Below, one piece after another: positions 25,891 to 53,470 of a stretch of 64,000 nucleotides of DNA. The notes under the pieces are model-generated. The model ran no database searches, had not been told where the DNA came from, and saw only the letters and a list, made by a program, of their open reading frames with translations. Positions within the stretch are counted from its first letter, which is position 1, and each line of letters begins with the position of its first letter. The position numbers and the translations under genes were made by a program. This DNA comes from Apostichopus japonicus. Its lineage: Eukaryota; Echinodermata; Holothuroidea; Aspidochirotida; Stichopodidae. The stretch lies in assembly GCF_037975245.1 (NCBI RefSeq), contig NC_092567.1:20087376-20151375 (forward strand), read 5' to 3'.

Positions 25891-27063
25891 CGTTTGTCAC
25901 CTGTATCGAACAATACTAGTTTTGTGTTTGGTGACATATTTTGCCTTACTCTAGAGATCAAACATGATGCTAACCAACTCGAAAGTCATTTGTGATTCCT
26001 AAAGCCGGATCTCGAAAGAGATACTTTGAACAGACTTTATGTATACATGTATTTACCTTAAATTGTTAAATCATATATATCTAGTCTTACATTCAACATG
26101 TTTTCCCATTATTTCCTATCAGACTATCCAAATGGTCCTCGTTTCCTATCGGTCTAATTCCGTTTCCCATTGGCTCAATTAGTTGACCTCATTTATTTAA
26201 AACCGTTCATGAAAATACGTTCCCCGGCAGACATGGAATAGATAAATTTACTGATTCGGAAGCAATTATTGAAAAAAAACAAGGGCATGAAAAAAGAATT
26301 ACATCCTTATTTCACATTAGATTCCCAAGATTTTAGAAAATAATTGGCAGAGATTTGAAAGGTTGAGGGTACTCGGTAATATGGGCCAGGTCCACTATCT
26401 TGCACAGGCCTGACGACGGTATAGGATGGGGACCGGGGGGAGGGGTCAGTTAGGGGACCAGAAAATATGGTGCGGCCCGGGAAAATGTGGTATAACCAAT
26501 GGCGTATTCTCATTTTCTCAATATACTTTAATGAAAAATAAAGAGTGTAGAAAAGGGGCTTGGGCTATTCATTTTTCCGGGGCCAGACTTGGATCTTGAC
26601 GCCTCTGTTCTATTGATAAAGATTAAAACAGATATTAAACGTAACCATCGATTAAATATGATTTTTTCTTTTTGTATTAACCGAAATCAACTTTTGTAGA
26701 AAAGGCTTCAAAAAGCGAAAAGTTCGACAATTTTGACGCACGATGTATTATATGCAGGACTGCACGTTGTGAAAATGACCATAGGGGAGCTAAGGGTATG
26801 CGTGGATGGGGTCGGAGGGTGAGTGGATGGGTGGATGGATGGAGGTCAAAGGGTGCGTGAGTTGATGTAATCGTATGAGTACTTGAACGCGTAAAGAAAC
26901 TCTATAGCCTATATAATTACGTAAATACGTGATTCCATTACGCGTATAAAGAATTTTACCCTTGCTGTGAAGTGACCGAAACCGAATATTTTCTTATTAG
27001 TTGTTCTTTTAAGAGAGATTTAATTACCGTTAACGTTTGGACGTTTGTGATAATTTTGACTTT

Positions 27064-27097
<34 letters not shown>

Positions 27098-27367
27098 TTT
27101 GTTTGTGTGTGTAAACCACTTTCCTGTATATTATTTAGGTTTGACGTTTATATAATGCAATGTTCCAAATATTTCAGAAAAAAGGGTTCTTGTTATATTA
27201 ATTTTTAAGAAGGGGTCCTATTAGGGTAGAGCATTATAGCCCTCTTTCCATTTAACCAAGTATCTAAAAAAAGAAATTAAATTTAAAAAAAAAATGAAAA
27301 TGTATTGTAAACGATCCCTTCTCATTGTTATCCAACCAGTTCATCTCTAAATATGTCAATACCCTTT
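25891..27367. other. Gene-free stretch
   Basis: No gene is supported. The stretch holds a small GGATGG-type repeat (26800-26850) and a (TA)n tract at 27067-27095. Confidence 0.5.
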
Positions 27368-27502
27368 TATCATTACACATTTTCTCACCACAGTATTGTT
27401 TATACCGGACCAAAATGTTGGAATAGTATTCCTGATCATTTAAAACACCCTTGTAGCAAATCTACGTTGAAGAATAAGATAACTAAATGTTACTTTAATT
27501 AG
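27368..27502 (+). pseudogene. LINE reverse-transcriptase C-terminal remnant
   Basis: One plus-strand frame reads SIVYTGPKCWNSIPDHLK, continues with STLKNKITKCYFN and ends at TAG (27500-27502). GPK-WNSIP--LK followed by S-LK-K is the typical end of a non-LTR retrotransposon reverse transcriptase. Upstream coding is frameshifted, so only the tail survives. Confidence 0.7.
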
Positions 27503-29010
27503 TTAATATGCTCGCCATGAATGTTTTCAGATACCTTTTGTGTTGGTGTTGATCTATACTTCTTGCTTTGTTTTGTATTGATAACAACAGAAAATGCGAA
27601 CTATTTGTTTTGCTTGAAAACGTAGCATTTACACCATCAATTCATTTATACAGTTTTATATGTTGCTTCCCGTCAATTTGGCTAAGATCATTTTGTAGTA
27701 TCTTTTTCCAAGATTCCAAGAGACCCCGTGATTCACATAATGTTGACGTAACATCGTCATTATCACACGGTGACAGCCTGAACTGCATGGGTTTGAGAGC
27801 GGATCAGTTAATTCGTTTTCGTACCGGCAGGCTTATTTATCTTATATGTGACGTTTCTTATAAGAAGTACCGTTTGAATGTATTGTGTTTATCATTGGAA
27901 TAATTATCTGTACGGTATCTCTGCCAGTACAGAGTTCATCAGTTAATGCGCAAACTCGTAAAGATTATTTAAGCTTTTATCATGAATAGCCGTTTCAACA
28001 CTTGATAGCTCTAGTTCACACTTCGAGGTCTCTAGCAGCGGACCGGTTAAGTAAGTCATCACACGCGAAAAGAAATACCCAATTCGCTTTTACAGTACGT
28101 ACTTATACTGAATTTACAAATATTTTGTTTTGTTTTGTCTTCTTTAAGAATTAATTTTAATTAAATTAATTAAATATTAATTATTTTTACACTTATTTAA
28201 AATAGCCTACATATATATATTTGTTAATATAAAATAATATTTGTTTTGTATTATAAATGTTTCTATAATTTTGTTTTAAAAACTAGGCCTATAAGATTTA
28301 CAAAGAAAAAGTATATAATATCTATAGGTCAACTTGCGGATTTATATAAACTCCTTATTCAATTTTTGCAAAAAAAACATATGGAAAAATATTTTTTTTC
28401 CCATCTCATTAAGGAAAGAATTTTTTTATTCTACGTCGTAAATGCTAAATTAGCCAAACAAAGATATAGTTATCTTACCAACAGTCAGTTGGCAGAACTT
28501 AGTATTTTTTTTTTCTTTATCGGGAGCATTTCCCGTATTAATATATAAGTCGGATGTGAAATCATGATGTGAACATTTGTTGCAATAATTTAATCAAAGT
28601 TCATGAATACGCCTCTTAAATGCAGAAATTATAAAATGGTTTGTTTTTTCTTCATCTTCTTCTTTACAGAGAGATTACGACCGGATTTTGAAGTTTCTTG
28701 TTTAGGTGGAAAGGAATCCCACGAAGTTCTGCTGAGAACGGATTAAGCAGGCAGGTGCAAAAATCGCGGGGAGGACACAAAAAAAAAGAGAATAAAAAAG
28801 AAGAGTACTGAAATGAAAACTTGGTCATAATAATTAAACGGTGAAGATACATGACCCTACATGGACAGACTGACATATACAGTTCGCTACAGGTAGACAT
28901 TATATATACAATAACATATACACAGTTATCATTACATTATAGCGCCGTGTCGGAGTGACGGAATTGGCCCAGAAAAAGTGAAGGCGAAAGGAGGCATATG
29001 GTATAGTGTT
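27503..29010. other. Upstream region of the nucleotidase gene
   Basis: AT-rich, with no gene supported. The open frames at about 27568-27903 and 28246-28548 show no recognisable domain. Confidence 0.45.
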
Positions 29011-29017
29011 TATAAAA
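29011..29017 (+). promoter_or_regulatory. Possible TATA box
   Basis: TATAAAA lies 71 bp upstream of the nucleotidase start codon at 29088, a plausible distance for a short 5' leader. AT-rich surroundings make a chance match likely. Confidence 0.25.
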
Positions 29018-29087
29018 CATTGATTTAGAGATAGATATATACGTACGAAGCAACCCGCTGTGTGTGCGCGTATTAACCGTGAACACG

Positions 29088-43230
<14,143 letters not shown>

Positions 43231-43431
43231 CGATAACCGAGTTTCAGGAAACAAATCGCCTGATGTCAATATTACTTAGTACTAAATTTACCAAAGTAGA
43301 AAGCAATATTTATACTTGGCACATGGCCTTGCTCTTACATATTGGACTGACGTGTCTTATACTTGTTGCCAACAGTACTAGCCTTAGAATCCGCTCATTA
43401 CCAAGCAGAAGATTATTCTAAACAAAAAGTG

Positions 43432-43437
43432 AATAAA
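43432..43437 (+). terminator. Candidate polyadenylation signal
   Basis: AATAAA, about 200 bp after the nucleotidase stop codon, is the first exact signal in the 3' region. The cleavage site itself is not visible from sequence alone. Confidence 0.5.
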
Positions 43438-46400
43438 GTAACATCGTGGTCGTTTTGGGACCTCCATTACAGCGCCATGACAGAGCCTCACAAAAAAGAT
43501 ATCCATATAGTTCGTTGCATCATTATACCAGGGCGTATGTATTGTATTGTGCCTCAAAAAGTACGTAACCCTTCAAGACTAGATGATCAACAGTTAGCCT
43601 ACCATGCTTTCATAGCGGATGTAACTAGGCCTGTCCTTCTTTACTTAACTCTGTAGGAAAGTTGCTGTAGTTATCACAGAGTTAGAAGAAAATACTAGTA
43701 AGAGGGTTGATTATCTTGAATACACGTGTTACCATTTTCCAAGGGAAATAATCAGCTAAACTATATACGGGTTACTTTTCAGAAAATTCTCAGGGATCGT
43801 GTTATTCTTAAAGGGATAAAACCAACTAATCAAATGTTCTGAACTTTAAAGTCATCCGCAGCTGAGACACTTTTGTAAACGTTCAATTAATTTTGAAAAA
43901 TGTATTGGTGTGTAGAGAAACTACAGTGGCCGACAGTGGCCGACAGTGGCCGACAGTGGCCCGTGAATAGGTTTTCTATCAGCTGATTGTTTGCACGTAA
44001 GACTTACCTTTTATAACTGAGAGTTCATATCCACGTTAGCAATAGCCTAGACTTTACGAGGTTTTCTCAAGTTCCAAATTCTACCCCCCCCCCCTTACCC
44101 CAGCGACTCACCCCAGGTGGTCGGTTGACGCATTGCGGCCAGAGAATTTAAAACACCCGAATGTTTGGAATAGTTTAGAGGGCCAGAACATTTATCAGGC
44201 AAGTGACTGTGTACTTTTGAAAACCTTCAGAAATTTGACAGACGAAATTTTTGGTGACAAACTGACAACCTTCAAAATGGTCTATCACACAATAGCATCT
44301 TATTATCACAGGCATAATATTTATTATGAATATTAATTGCACCGAGGATAAGTTTGTTTTGACTGTAGCATCTATTATTCTTTTTACGTAACAGATTTTA
44401 ATTTTTGTGGTTCTTGTTATAAGTTTCATCATCATCGTCGGTTTCCATGTTTGAATTTATTGTGTTTCGAATCACTTCTCAGGTATTATTCAGAAATATT
44501 TGTTATAATTTTTATATAGTATTTAGTATATATTTACTCCGAAATGCCCAGGCAGGGAATGTAATGAGGCGACCGTCCGCAAACTGTGGGCGGTATACTT
44601 AACAGTGGGTCGCACAAAACTTCGATGGTTCGCGAGGTTTTTTTGCAACCGTCAAAATAGTTAGCTACGAAAACAGGAGATTGATTAAATTAGTTTTTGA
44701 GCATCGATTCTGATGGGGTGGGTCGTGGTTCAGTCCTCATCATGGAAGATCCTCGGTCGTGAGCCTAAACGTTTTCGGATCGCTGTGTTAGAGTAAAAGT
44801 GAAATTTACCTCGCAACAAATCTCATAGGTTTAATCAAAGATTTTATTTTTGACCCCCCCCCCCCCTCCTTCGATCCCCTTCTCCCGTCCCGCTTCCCCA
44901 TTTGTGGTTTTATCGGATATCGCTATTTGAAGTTCAACCTGGAAAAAAAATGTTTTGGAGAAAGGGGCGGGCGGAGAAAAAGGGTCGGGTAGTATAATTA
45001 ATATGCGTTAAGTTCCTACAAAATCTTTAATTTAAATGTTTAAATGGGTACTTTGATTCCTATGGAATTGTTCTCTAATTGTATAGAAGATTTTGAAATC
45101 TTTTGTTTAATTGATGATAAAATTGATCAGAAGTTAACAGTTTATTATCAATATAGGACCTATGTTGGTTTGTTGTTTAGCGAGCGATAAAATATTGCGT
45201 TGAAATTTGCAGTCGTAAACTTAATAGAAACAAAGAATAAAATAAATAAACAAAGGAAACTGTTGGATAGATATATAATTAAAATTTCTTACCTCCACCT
45301 TATTGTTCGATAATCTCCATCAGGGTCGCTACACAATAATGGTCCGCATTCCGTGAGAGAAATCCAATTGAAAAGTAAATAAGTGGCTTGGTCCTGTTAA
45401 CCTCGCTAAGCACGAAATCCTTCTTACGATTGATCAAATACAAGTCCAAATGGAAATCCACGCACACTCTTTGCCGTGCGTACACAAAAGTACCGAGAAA
45501 TTTAGCTGGACGAGTATGCAATTAAAGTGCTGCTATTGTAAACTGAGTCGTATTTACGACAAGGTTTACCACAGCGTAAAGTTTATAATTAAACTAATGT
45601 AAAACAAAAACGTCAATTACGTAATATGTGGTTACTGGTAATACGGTAGTCCTCCTAACATATAATTCGCATGTCGGAAAAAAGTTTAGATTAATATAAT
45701 GTTCCACCTTCACAATTTTATAAGGGTAATGAACCGCTATAAGCTTTCCTTGATAAATGGTTGAAAATATCTCGCCCGGATCCAGTGGATTTAGGGTAAG
45801 ATTATGAACGATTTACTTAAGATTGTTAATCTTCCTCCTTGTCACTTACTGCCTACCTCTTGAGCTATCTCAAAAGTGTGACAGTGGTGGCGCACTATCA
45901 AAAAAGATAATAAGATTGCAGTTCTACAAGATATCTTTAAATAAATGCAGACATTATCTTTAATTAATTGTGGCGTCCGATTTCCATAGATTAAAACCAT
46001 CTTACCATGAGTTAGAGATATCTTTGAATATGCATGACCTTATGTCGCTCTGTCATTGGATAATAAGAGCTGTCATATCATGAGTGTCAAATTAATAAAT
46101 ATAATTAATATTAAATTTAAAATAATTAATTTATATTAATAATATGAAAATATAACAATACGAGTCAGATGTTATTAGTAATGACGTCACAAATTTAGGT
46201 ATAGAGATATCGAGAACCCTATATGCCTATATATTGAAGATATATATGTTAGGTATTTAAATGAGCGGTGTATGAAATTTTTAAACAAAATATCTAGAGA
46301 TCATTATATTCATATCGATAATAATAAATTAAATTTATTTGTTGAGTAATCAAAACATTTCGCATTCAATAAAAAAAAACGGTATGTCTAACCAAGGATT

Positions 46401-46839
46401 ATAAGTATTTTCACTTATTTGCAAAGACTTTTAACAACTTCACCCAATAAGGTACGAAACTACACTGCACCAATAGACTCTCAAACCCAGTCCCAGTCTG
46501 GCCTGACGTGACCGAGGAGTCAGTGACCTTTAGAAAGTGTCTGTGTGGAATTTTCTAAGTAATCAAATGGACTCAGTAATTGCCTGCAGGACTGACGAGG
46601 GGATGTGGGGATGGGGGGGGGGTGGGGGTCAGAGGGAGGTACAGCTCCGAAGCGTGGGGTCAATAAGGGGGCTGTCGACTACTCTGTTTATCTGCTCATG
46701 ATGTATTCATTCTTTCGAAGAGTCTAAAGGAGGGTATATCATCCCCCCCCCCAAAAAAACAACAACAAACAAACAAACTCACCGAACATGCGGTCGTTAA
46801 AATTCACATAAGTACAATCGTGGTTACTGTTGAACATAC
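43438..46839. other. Intergenic stretch
   Basis: No gene supported. It contains the ACAGTGGCCG tandem repeat (43923-43962), C-runs (44084-44096, 44855-44868) and long AT-rich DNA. Confidence 0.55.
43923..43962 (+). repeat. Tandem 10-mer, about four copies
   Basis: The unit ACAGTGGCCG is repeated nearly perfectly four times. Confidence 0.9.
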
Positions 46840-47770
46840 ATACCGTACATATATGCATACACACTGACCATGCATACTAAACATGCTTACTCACCATACA
46901 TACAGTCGCAAATACTCACCACATACACAGTCGTACATATAATAGTGTGTTCACCCTCACCATAGGCATTCATACTAAACATACATACTCACCGAACATA
47001 CAATGTGCATACACACTCACTATACATATTAAACATACGTACCCACCATACATACAGTATAGGCTAAACATACCTACCCACCATATATAAAATCGTATGC
47101 ACACTCACTTTACATGCATACAATCTTGCATACAGTTATGCATATTCACCAAACATACTCAACATTTCATACTCATCAATTATACAGTCGCACGTACATA
47201 TACCCACTCACGCATATCATTCACACAGTCGTACTTCCTCTACGTGTCCAGTCACCGTACATACAGTCATACACACACTAACTATACATGCATACTGTCT
47301 TGCATACAGTTGTGCATACTCACCAAACATGCTCAACATTCATACTCATCAATTATACAGTCGCACGTACATACCCACTCACGCATATCATTCACACAGT
47401 CGTACTTCCTCTACGTGTCCATTCACCGTACATACAGTCGTATGCACACTCCCTATACATGCATACTGTCTTGCATATAGTTGTGCATACTCACCAAACA
47501 TACTCAACATTTCATACTCACCAATTCTACAGTCGCACATACCCACTCACGCATATCATTCATACGGTCGTACTTCCTCTACGTGTCCATTCACCGTATA
47601 CAGTCGTATGCACACTCACTATACATGCATACTGTCTTGCATATAGTTGTGCATACTCACCAAACATACTCAACATTTCATACTCACCAATTCTACAGTC
47701 GCACATACCCACTCACGCATATCATTCATACAGTCGTACTTCCTCTACGTGTCCATTCACCGTACATATT
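46840..47770 (+). repeat. Minisatellite, unit about 166-175 bp, plus degenerate CATAC repeats
   Basis: The word CTTGCATA recurs near 47124, 47299, 47470 and 47636, with the whole block between (CACCAAACATACTCAACATT, then GTCGTACTTCCTCTACGTGT) repeated each time. The upstream part (46840-47095) is a looser array of CATAC/CACCATAC words. Open frames of up to 182 codons here are repeat artefacts. Confidence 0.88.
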
Positions 47771-50700
47771 ATATTGTCGTTTTTAGGGATCGACATATCA
47801 CAACAGATTTTTTTTCATTTCCATTTAAACCTTTGAATTGAAATTGGTATAATAATCACTATTACGTAATGGACAGATTAGCAGCTACGTTGTCGCAACT
47901 TTGGCGAGCAGAATTACCTGATAGAGATCAATATTAGAAAGAAGAACACTATGTAAGACAAAATGAAGGACATCTGTCCGACTATCGATGTGCCCGTCTA
48001 GAAATAAACAGCGATTTGTCGATAACTATAAGTTATTAAGTAATAATGTTAAGTTATTGATTGTACATAGCGCTAGGTTCTTTACTGTGTGGGCTTGCAT
48101 TATACAGGAATAAAAACCAATTGGTCTTATGATCTTTTGCGAGATTTAATCGCTTAATTCCCTCACATTCCACAATCATAATTTTGTGATGGATTTATCC
48201 TATATGTGTGGGCCTATTTAATATAATATAGCACATATAGTGTGTGGGCCTATATAATATTATAGAAACTATAGTGCGTAAAAAGTATAAATAATATAAT
48301 GGGATCACGAACGTGATAATATTTCACCTCATTAAATGCGATTATTGAGGTTAAACTATTTTGTTTTATTAATGTTCTTCGCGGTAAGTTCCATCGAATT
48401 TTAGAAGACGGTGTATATTGGCGTTCTTGTATATTAGTTGTGCACGAGGGAGGCTTTTTTTTCTTTTCAATTTTTTGATCTCACGTTGTTTTTCTGAAAT
48501 GTTTCGCTTCATTTTAGGGTTAACTGTAGCTTATTCAAGTTCATGACTTGTATCACCATATTTATATGTGTTCACCGTTTTCATATATATTCCCACACAC
48601 CTGTGTACATTTCAGGAACGAAGGACCATTACATCACTCAACACGTAAAAATATACAGTAAACAGACTAGTAGTGGTGTTTACAAACGCAATAAAAAGAG
48701 GACTGGATTATTAATGGACTTTAGAATGTTAACCCTCCCAAAATCATATTTGTTACTGCGAACTGGAGTGGTGATCTTCAAGTAGCCCATTGTTCCGTTA
48801 ACCTTTTGTAAACCATGGTGTTATAAATTACGTACCCTTTTACACCACTAATGTGTCACAAACATATACTAGCCGTTTAAATACTACCTATATATATGTT
48901 ACCAACATCTTGTATATGAATACAGATGTAATTGTATACATGCCCGCTACAATTTAGTCAAGTTATAAATCTTGAAATTTTATGATCATAATTTAAAGTG
49001 GTCGAATATTTTGCTAGACTATATGGTAAAACCGAAGGACTGTACCTCCAGAAGTTAAAACAACACAGCTCGTTCTTTGTGTTAGATTTTAGACTACTCC
49101 CTCCACGAATGAGGACCTATACCTCACCGATCGAAATACTTCTTTATCTTATCCCTAATTTAGTCCTGCACTGTTCAATTTAAGAGTAATTAGGAGTAGA
49201 ACCATGTACCCGTACCCCAAAGAATCAATTTTTGAAAACTGCCGACATCCCTTTTTTCATCCTTTTAACATGGGGAACAGTTTACTAATGACCGATCTTG
49301 GAGCTTTATAGCAAAATGAAATTATCTCTGCATCATACGTTGTCAAACATGACTTCGGCGTTAATTAAAAAAAGCTAGAGATGTTAAACTGGGTACTACT
49401 TAGTAATATGCTAAGCAGCTAAATCGAACGCCAATTGGCCGTATTCAGACAAGTTTAAGGCTAGCCTGGAGTATTTCCAACTTTATTATGGGTTGTACAA
49501 GGAGTTAGAAAAGAAGATTTCGGCGGTTAATTGTATATAAGTTCGAATTTGCGATCTGCGTTATGTATAGTCATTGCCGACTTTGCAATCCGTGGTCCCC
49601 CTCACAAGTTTGCAAGGTCGGTAAAAGTGATTCTACGGTGTTTTGGGAAACCAACAAGGAAGGACACATGTGGTCCTGGGGCCGTTGAATATGACTCCCA
49701 TGTAGGGGGGGGGGGTGGGGTAATCCCTCGTAATTCTTTAATTATCCATTTTATTGAAAAGTGAAGCAGTGATATATCATCCGAAGATCATCCACGATCT
49801 GCAGGTGAGTTGGGTTTAGCTGAACATTGGCTTACCGTCACCGTTCGCCGGGGTAATACTAAACTACGGTATCATGTGTTTCAACGTTCATCATATGACA
49901 ATTTGCAGAATGTTGTAGACATTTCTGTGTTCCACGGTTTCTCTTCATTTCGAGTCCATATAACTCTATTTGAAAGGTCTTACAGATCACTTGCAAAAGA
50001 AGTATCGTTTTAGTCCAGCAGAACTTTGGAAAGCCAAAAGGGTCAGTAAGTTTACCTCCGCATAGGGTGTGTGAAGGTCACATGTTCTTAATCAGTGTTA
50101 GTCTAGTTATGAGCGCTTTTAAAAAGAAATCCCATTTACATTTTTCTTATCAGTTCTATATTACAAACAGCTGTTGGAAAATTCCCATTAAGCACACCCC
50201 TGTAGATTTCATGATCACTCCACAAGCAGTTGTTCAAATATCACAACGTATCACATTCGCCTACTTTATTTCTGTTTATATAAGAACATGTGACACAACA
50301 TATTATGATCATTTGTAAAAAAAAAAACAGTTTTTTTCCCTTGAACATCACTGTTACATTAATATGAGAACCCCCTAGAGTCCCGTTCTCTTCAAACTTT
50401 GTTTTTGTGACCTCAAGTTAAACTTTCATCATCATATCGGATGAGACCCAAGTTGCGGACGTTGTTGTGCCCTGGGGAATGGTTTAACGGGGGGGGGGGG
50501 GGAGAGGTATACCCTCCTTTTTAAAAAAATGTGTTTTATGATTATGGCTGCTTAGTTGCAAGATGGTGTTATTTTTGCAACTTTTGAATTAATTAATGTT
50601 CAAGATTCTTCCACTTTTCCCTTCATATTTCAGCCAGTTTTATTCTCGATTTGTTTTTGGCGACCCTAAAAACGGTCGCGACACCCACTTTTGAATACGA

Positions 50701-51908
50701 GGGTTTTTAGATTAATGCGTATTTCTTAAATTTGTAAACTTCTCCACCCCCACCCCCCACACCCGTCCCCATCTTTTTCAGCTATTAATGAATGCGGGGG
50801 GAACTATTACTCTATATCGGAACTTGAAGTCCACGAAGTCCATATTATAGCCCAAAGATAACTGAAGTTAAACATATGTTCGTGTGTTGTTACAGTTTTA
50901 TTCTTTGCAGAGCCAGCATAAAATATTATTGCTTGAGGTGTCGAATATTAATTCGAGAGATTGTTCCTTTTTTGCATATGGGGCTTCCTTTTTGTGACTC
51001 GTATAATGAACAGCATGAACAGAAGAATATGCCGGCTGCAAAAGAATGGGTTCAATTGAGGGAATTTACAGACCACTCAAGGGCTTTAAAATGTGTTTGT
51101 GTAAACACTTGACAAACACCCCTCGCCATACCTGAGAATGAAGCGGGAGGGTGTGGGAGGGGGGTGGTGGACTGATGGATCTCGAAAACCTTTTGAACGA
51201 CCCCAAAAGTAAAACAATTACGGTAGAGTCAGGCACAAGATAAACACCGCAGAATCATTTGAATTTTGTTTTCCTTTTCTTTTTCTTCTCCTAATTTCAC
51301 ATTAAACGAGCATTAATGACTTGTATATGTACAGCGAAATGTGAGCACAACTAAAAAAAATAATAAGGATAATAATGATAATAGTAATAATAGCAATAAA
51401 TATGCAGCTTTCTACAGCATACAGTTAGTTGAGCAAGAGCTTATGGCACTAGAGAGAACCAAGGAAGAAACAAAACTCTTCATTACAAACGAAACAGGAA
51501 AGCATGGTGATACCAGTGAAAAGTTTATGAAAAATTGATCTTTTCATAATATTATCATCGAGGTCAAATACCATTTTTAAGGTGCATGATGACAGGCAAA
51601 ATGCCAAATATTAGACGAAGACCTCAAATAGTTTTTTTTTTTTTGTCACCTACATTGGGTTGAGTTTGGTTCTGACCTATTCAAAAGTGAGATGCTAAGG
51701 CCATGGTATCTCAATCAACGTTCTATCTAGGCCACAAAAAGGGTCGAAGAATGAACACAATGGAGAGGAGACCAGAAAATGGTGCTCATGTCTAGTAAGT
51801 TGTTCGTATTGTGGACTTATTTTGGCCCGTAGGACACCTATTAAGAACCCTTGTATGAGGAAGGAGATAAAAACAAACCTTCTGTTATGATTCATCAATC
51901 GTTCTACT

Positions 51909-51993
51909 GCAGTTTTCAAATAACAAAACGGCTCATTCTGCATATAAAAGTTCTACATATGCAGAATAAGCCATTTCGTTATTTCAAAACTGC
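51909..51993. repeat. Inverted repeat, 37-bp arms
   Basis: The arms at 51909-51945 and 51957-51993 match at 33 of 37 positions (GCAGTTTT-AAATAAC...ATTCTGCATAT) around an 11-base loop. This could be a small foldback element or a precursor-like hairpin. No flanking duplication was seen. Confidence 0.75.
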
Positions 51994-53214
51994 GCGCATG
52001 CTCAGAGTGGATATTTCCGTCATAACAACAAGTTATATTTTTACCTTTTTTTTGTGGTGTGTCAAAGTTTGACGAATCTATGTCAAAATCATGACAATTT
52101 GACAAAAATAATCATACCTAAGTCACTTACTATATAAATACAAATATGACATATCCTCCGTAGTCAAATAAAACGTGATTCTGGAAGTTGGGCATTTGAT
52201 GGGGCTTAGACAAAGACCAAACGGTAATACCGTGCCTGTTTGTGCTGGTGTTTATTCTCAAATAACCTTTGACATTCATATGACTACTACTACTCTCAAT
52301 ATCCAAGTTTCGTGCGAGTGTCTATTACCATTGGATAGAACCCACACATTGTAACAAGGATTATCACCTAATAACATACAAAGCTTACTTATTTCTATAT
52401 ATTATTAGAAGAAAAAAATGGTCTTTCTTCTTTTGTTGTCTCCTAATGTTTTTTTTTCCTCCTCATTTCACTCAAATTGACCGGAAGCTCAATCCACTCA
52501 GTGAGTTTTCAATTAACTGAAAAATTAACTATTAAAATATCCTACACATAGAATAAAAACAAACTTAAAATTGCTGAATAAGGGCAACTTCTACTGTCTT
52601 CTTTCAAATTTCATGTGACTGGATTAACTTTACTACATAAAAAAATATGGAATAAACATTTTTGTTCAAATAAATAAGAATCAAATTATAGAAAAGGATT
52701 AAACACTTTATGAAGATTATGTCAAAAACCTTCCCAAAATAATGCCAAATTCTGATAATTGTTCTAAGTGCAGGGAAGTTATGGGGGGGGGGGGGGGAAA
52801 CAATGTCATAGAAAAACACAACACGAAAAGAAAACTGTAATTTCTCTTTCAATTAAGTAGTAACTAAATACTGATTTATCCTTCTGCGCCTAGAACTTGA
52901 ATTTTAAAAGCCAATACCAAAACTTTCAAATCCCTTTTGAACTTCCCCGTCACAGTGAAGTTTATTTCTTCGCAGGATTCATTTAAGAATTGACGGAGTG
53001 GCTTCTTCAGACTTCTGACATATTTTAATGTAACCAAAGACACTCTCCTTGCTTAATCTCACCAGTATTTTGGACCTTTAGCACATATTAATGTCTTATG
53101 TTGAGTGTAAGGTAAACGAAGAAAAAAAACCCAATAAAACGAAGACAGTTCCTGTTAAGGTGAACTGTGATTGGCAACATGTTTTCGTAAAAAGATATTT
53201 TTGTGCATTTTTTC

Positions 53215-53470
53215 CAGGTGCGGATCCAGGATTTCAAAGACGAAGGGGTAAGGCTCTGGGGTGATGGACCCACCTCCCTTGTAGAGGGGTCTGTGGGTGC
53301 TCCTCCAGGAAAAGGAAAATAAGACTTAAAATGGTGCATTCTGAGATATATTAAGGCCATAAGTTAGGTATACACGCAAAATTGTGCTAATAATTCCTGT
53401 TCTTCTTTTGTGTGGGGCTGTAAAGGGTGTTGTTGACCCCACCCCTACCACCCCTACATTTGCACCTGTG
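53215..53470. repeat. Repeat fragment with CAGGTGC ends
   Basis: The left end is CAGGTGCGGATCCAGG, close to the ends of the 15072-20846 block. The right end is CACCTG at about 53463-53468. The segment 53345-53450 is related, in opposite orientation, to about 36530-36670. No target duplication was found. Confidence 0.5.

Noticed and set aside
29064-29087. Upstream in-frame GTG as start of the nucleotidase
   Set aside because: Eukaryotic initiation at GTG is unlikely, and the ATG at 29088 directly precedes a good signal peptide.
43363-43656. 97-codon open frame after the nucleotidase stop
   Set aside because: Lies across the 3' UTR and polyadenylation signal; no domain.
46840-47770. CRISPR-like array
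   Set aside because: Whole ~170-bp units are repeated without short repeats alternating with unique spacers, and the DNA is clearly eukaryotic.
47097-47841. Overlapping open frames up to 182 codons
   Set aside because: Produced by a tandem repeat. The protein repeats follow the DNA unit and there is no start context or domain.
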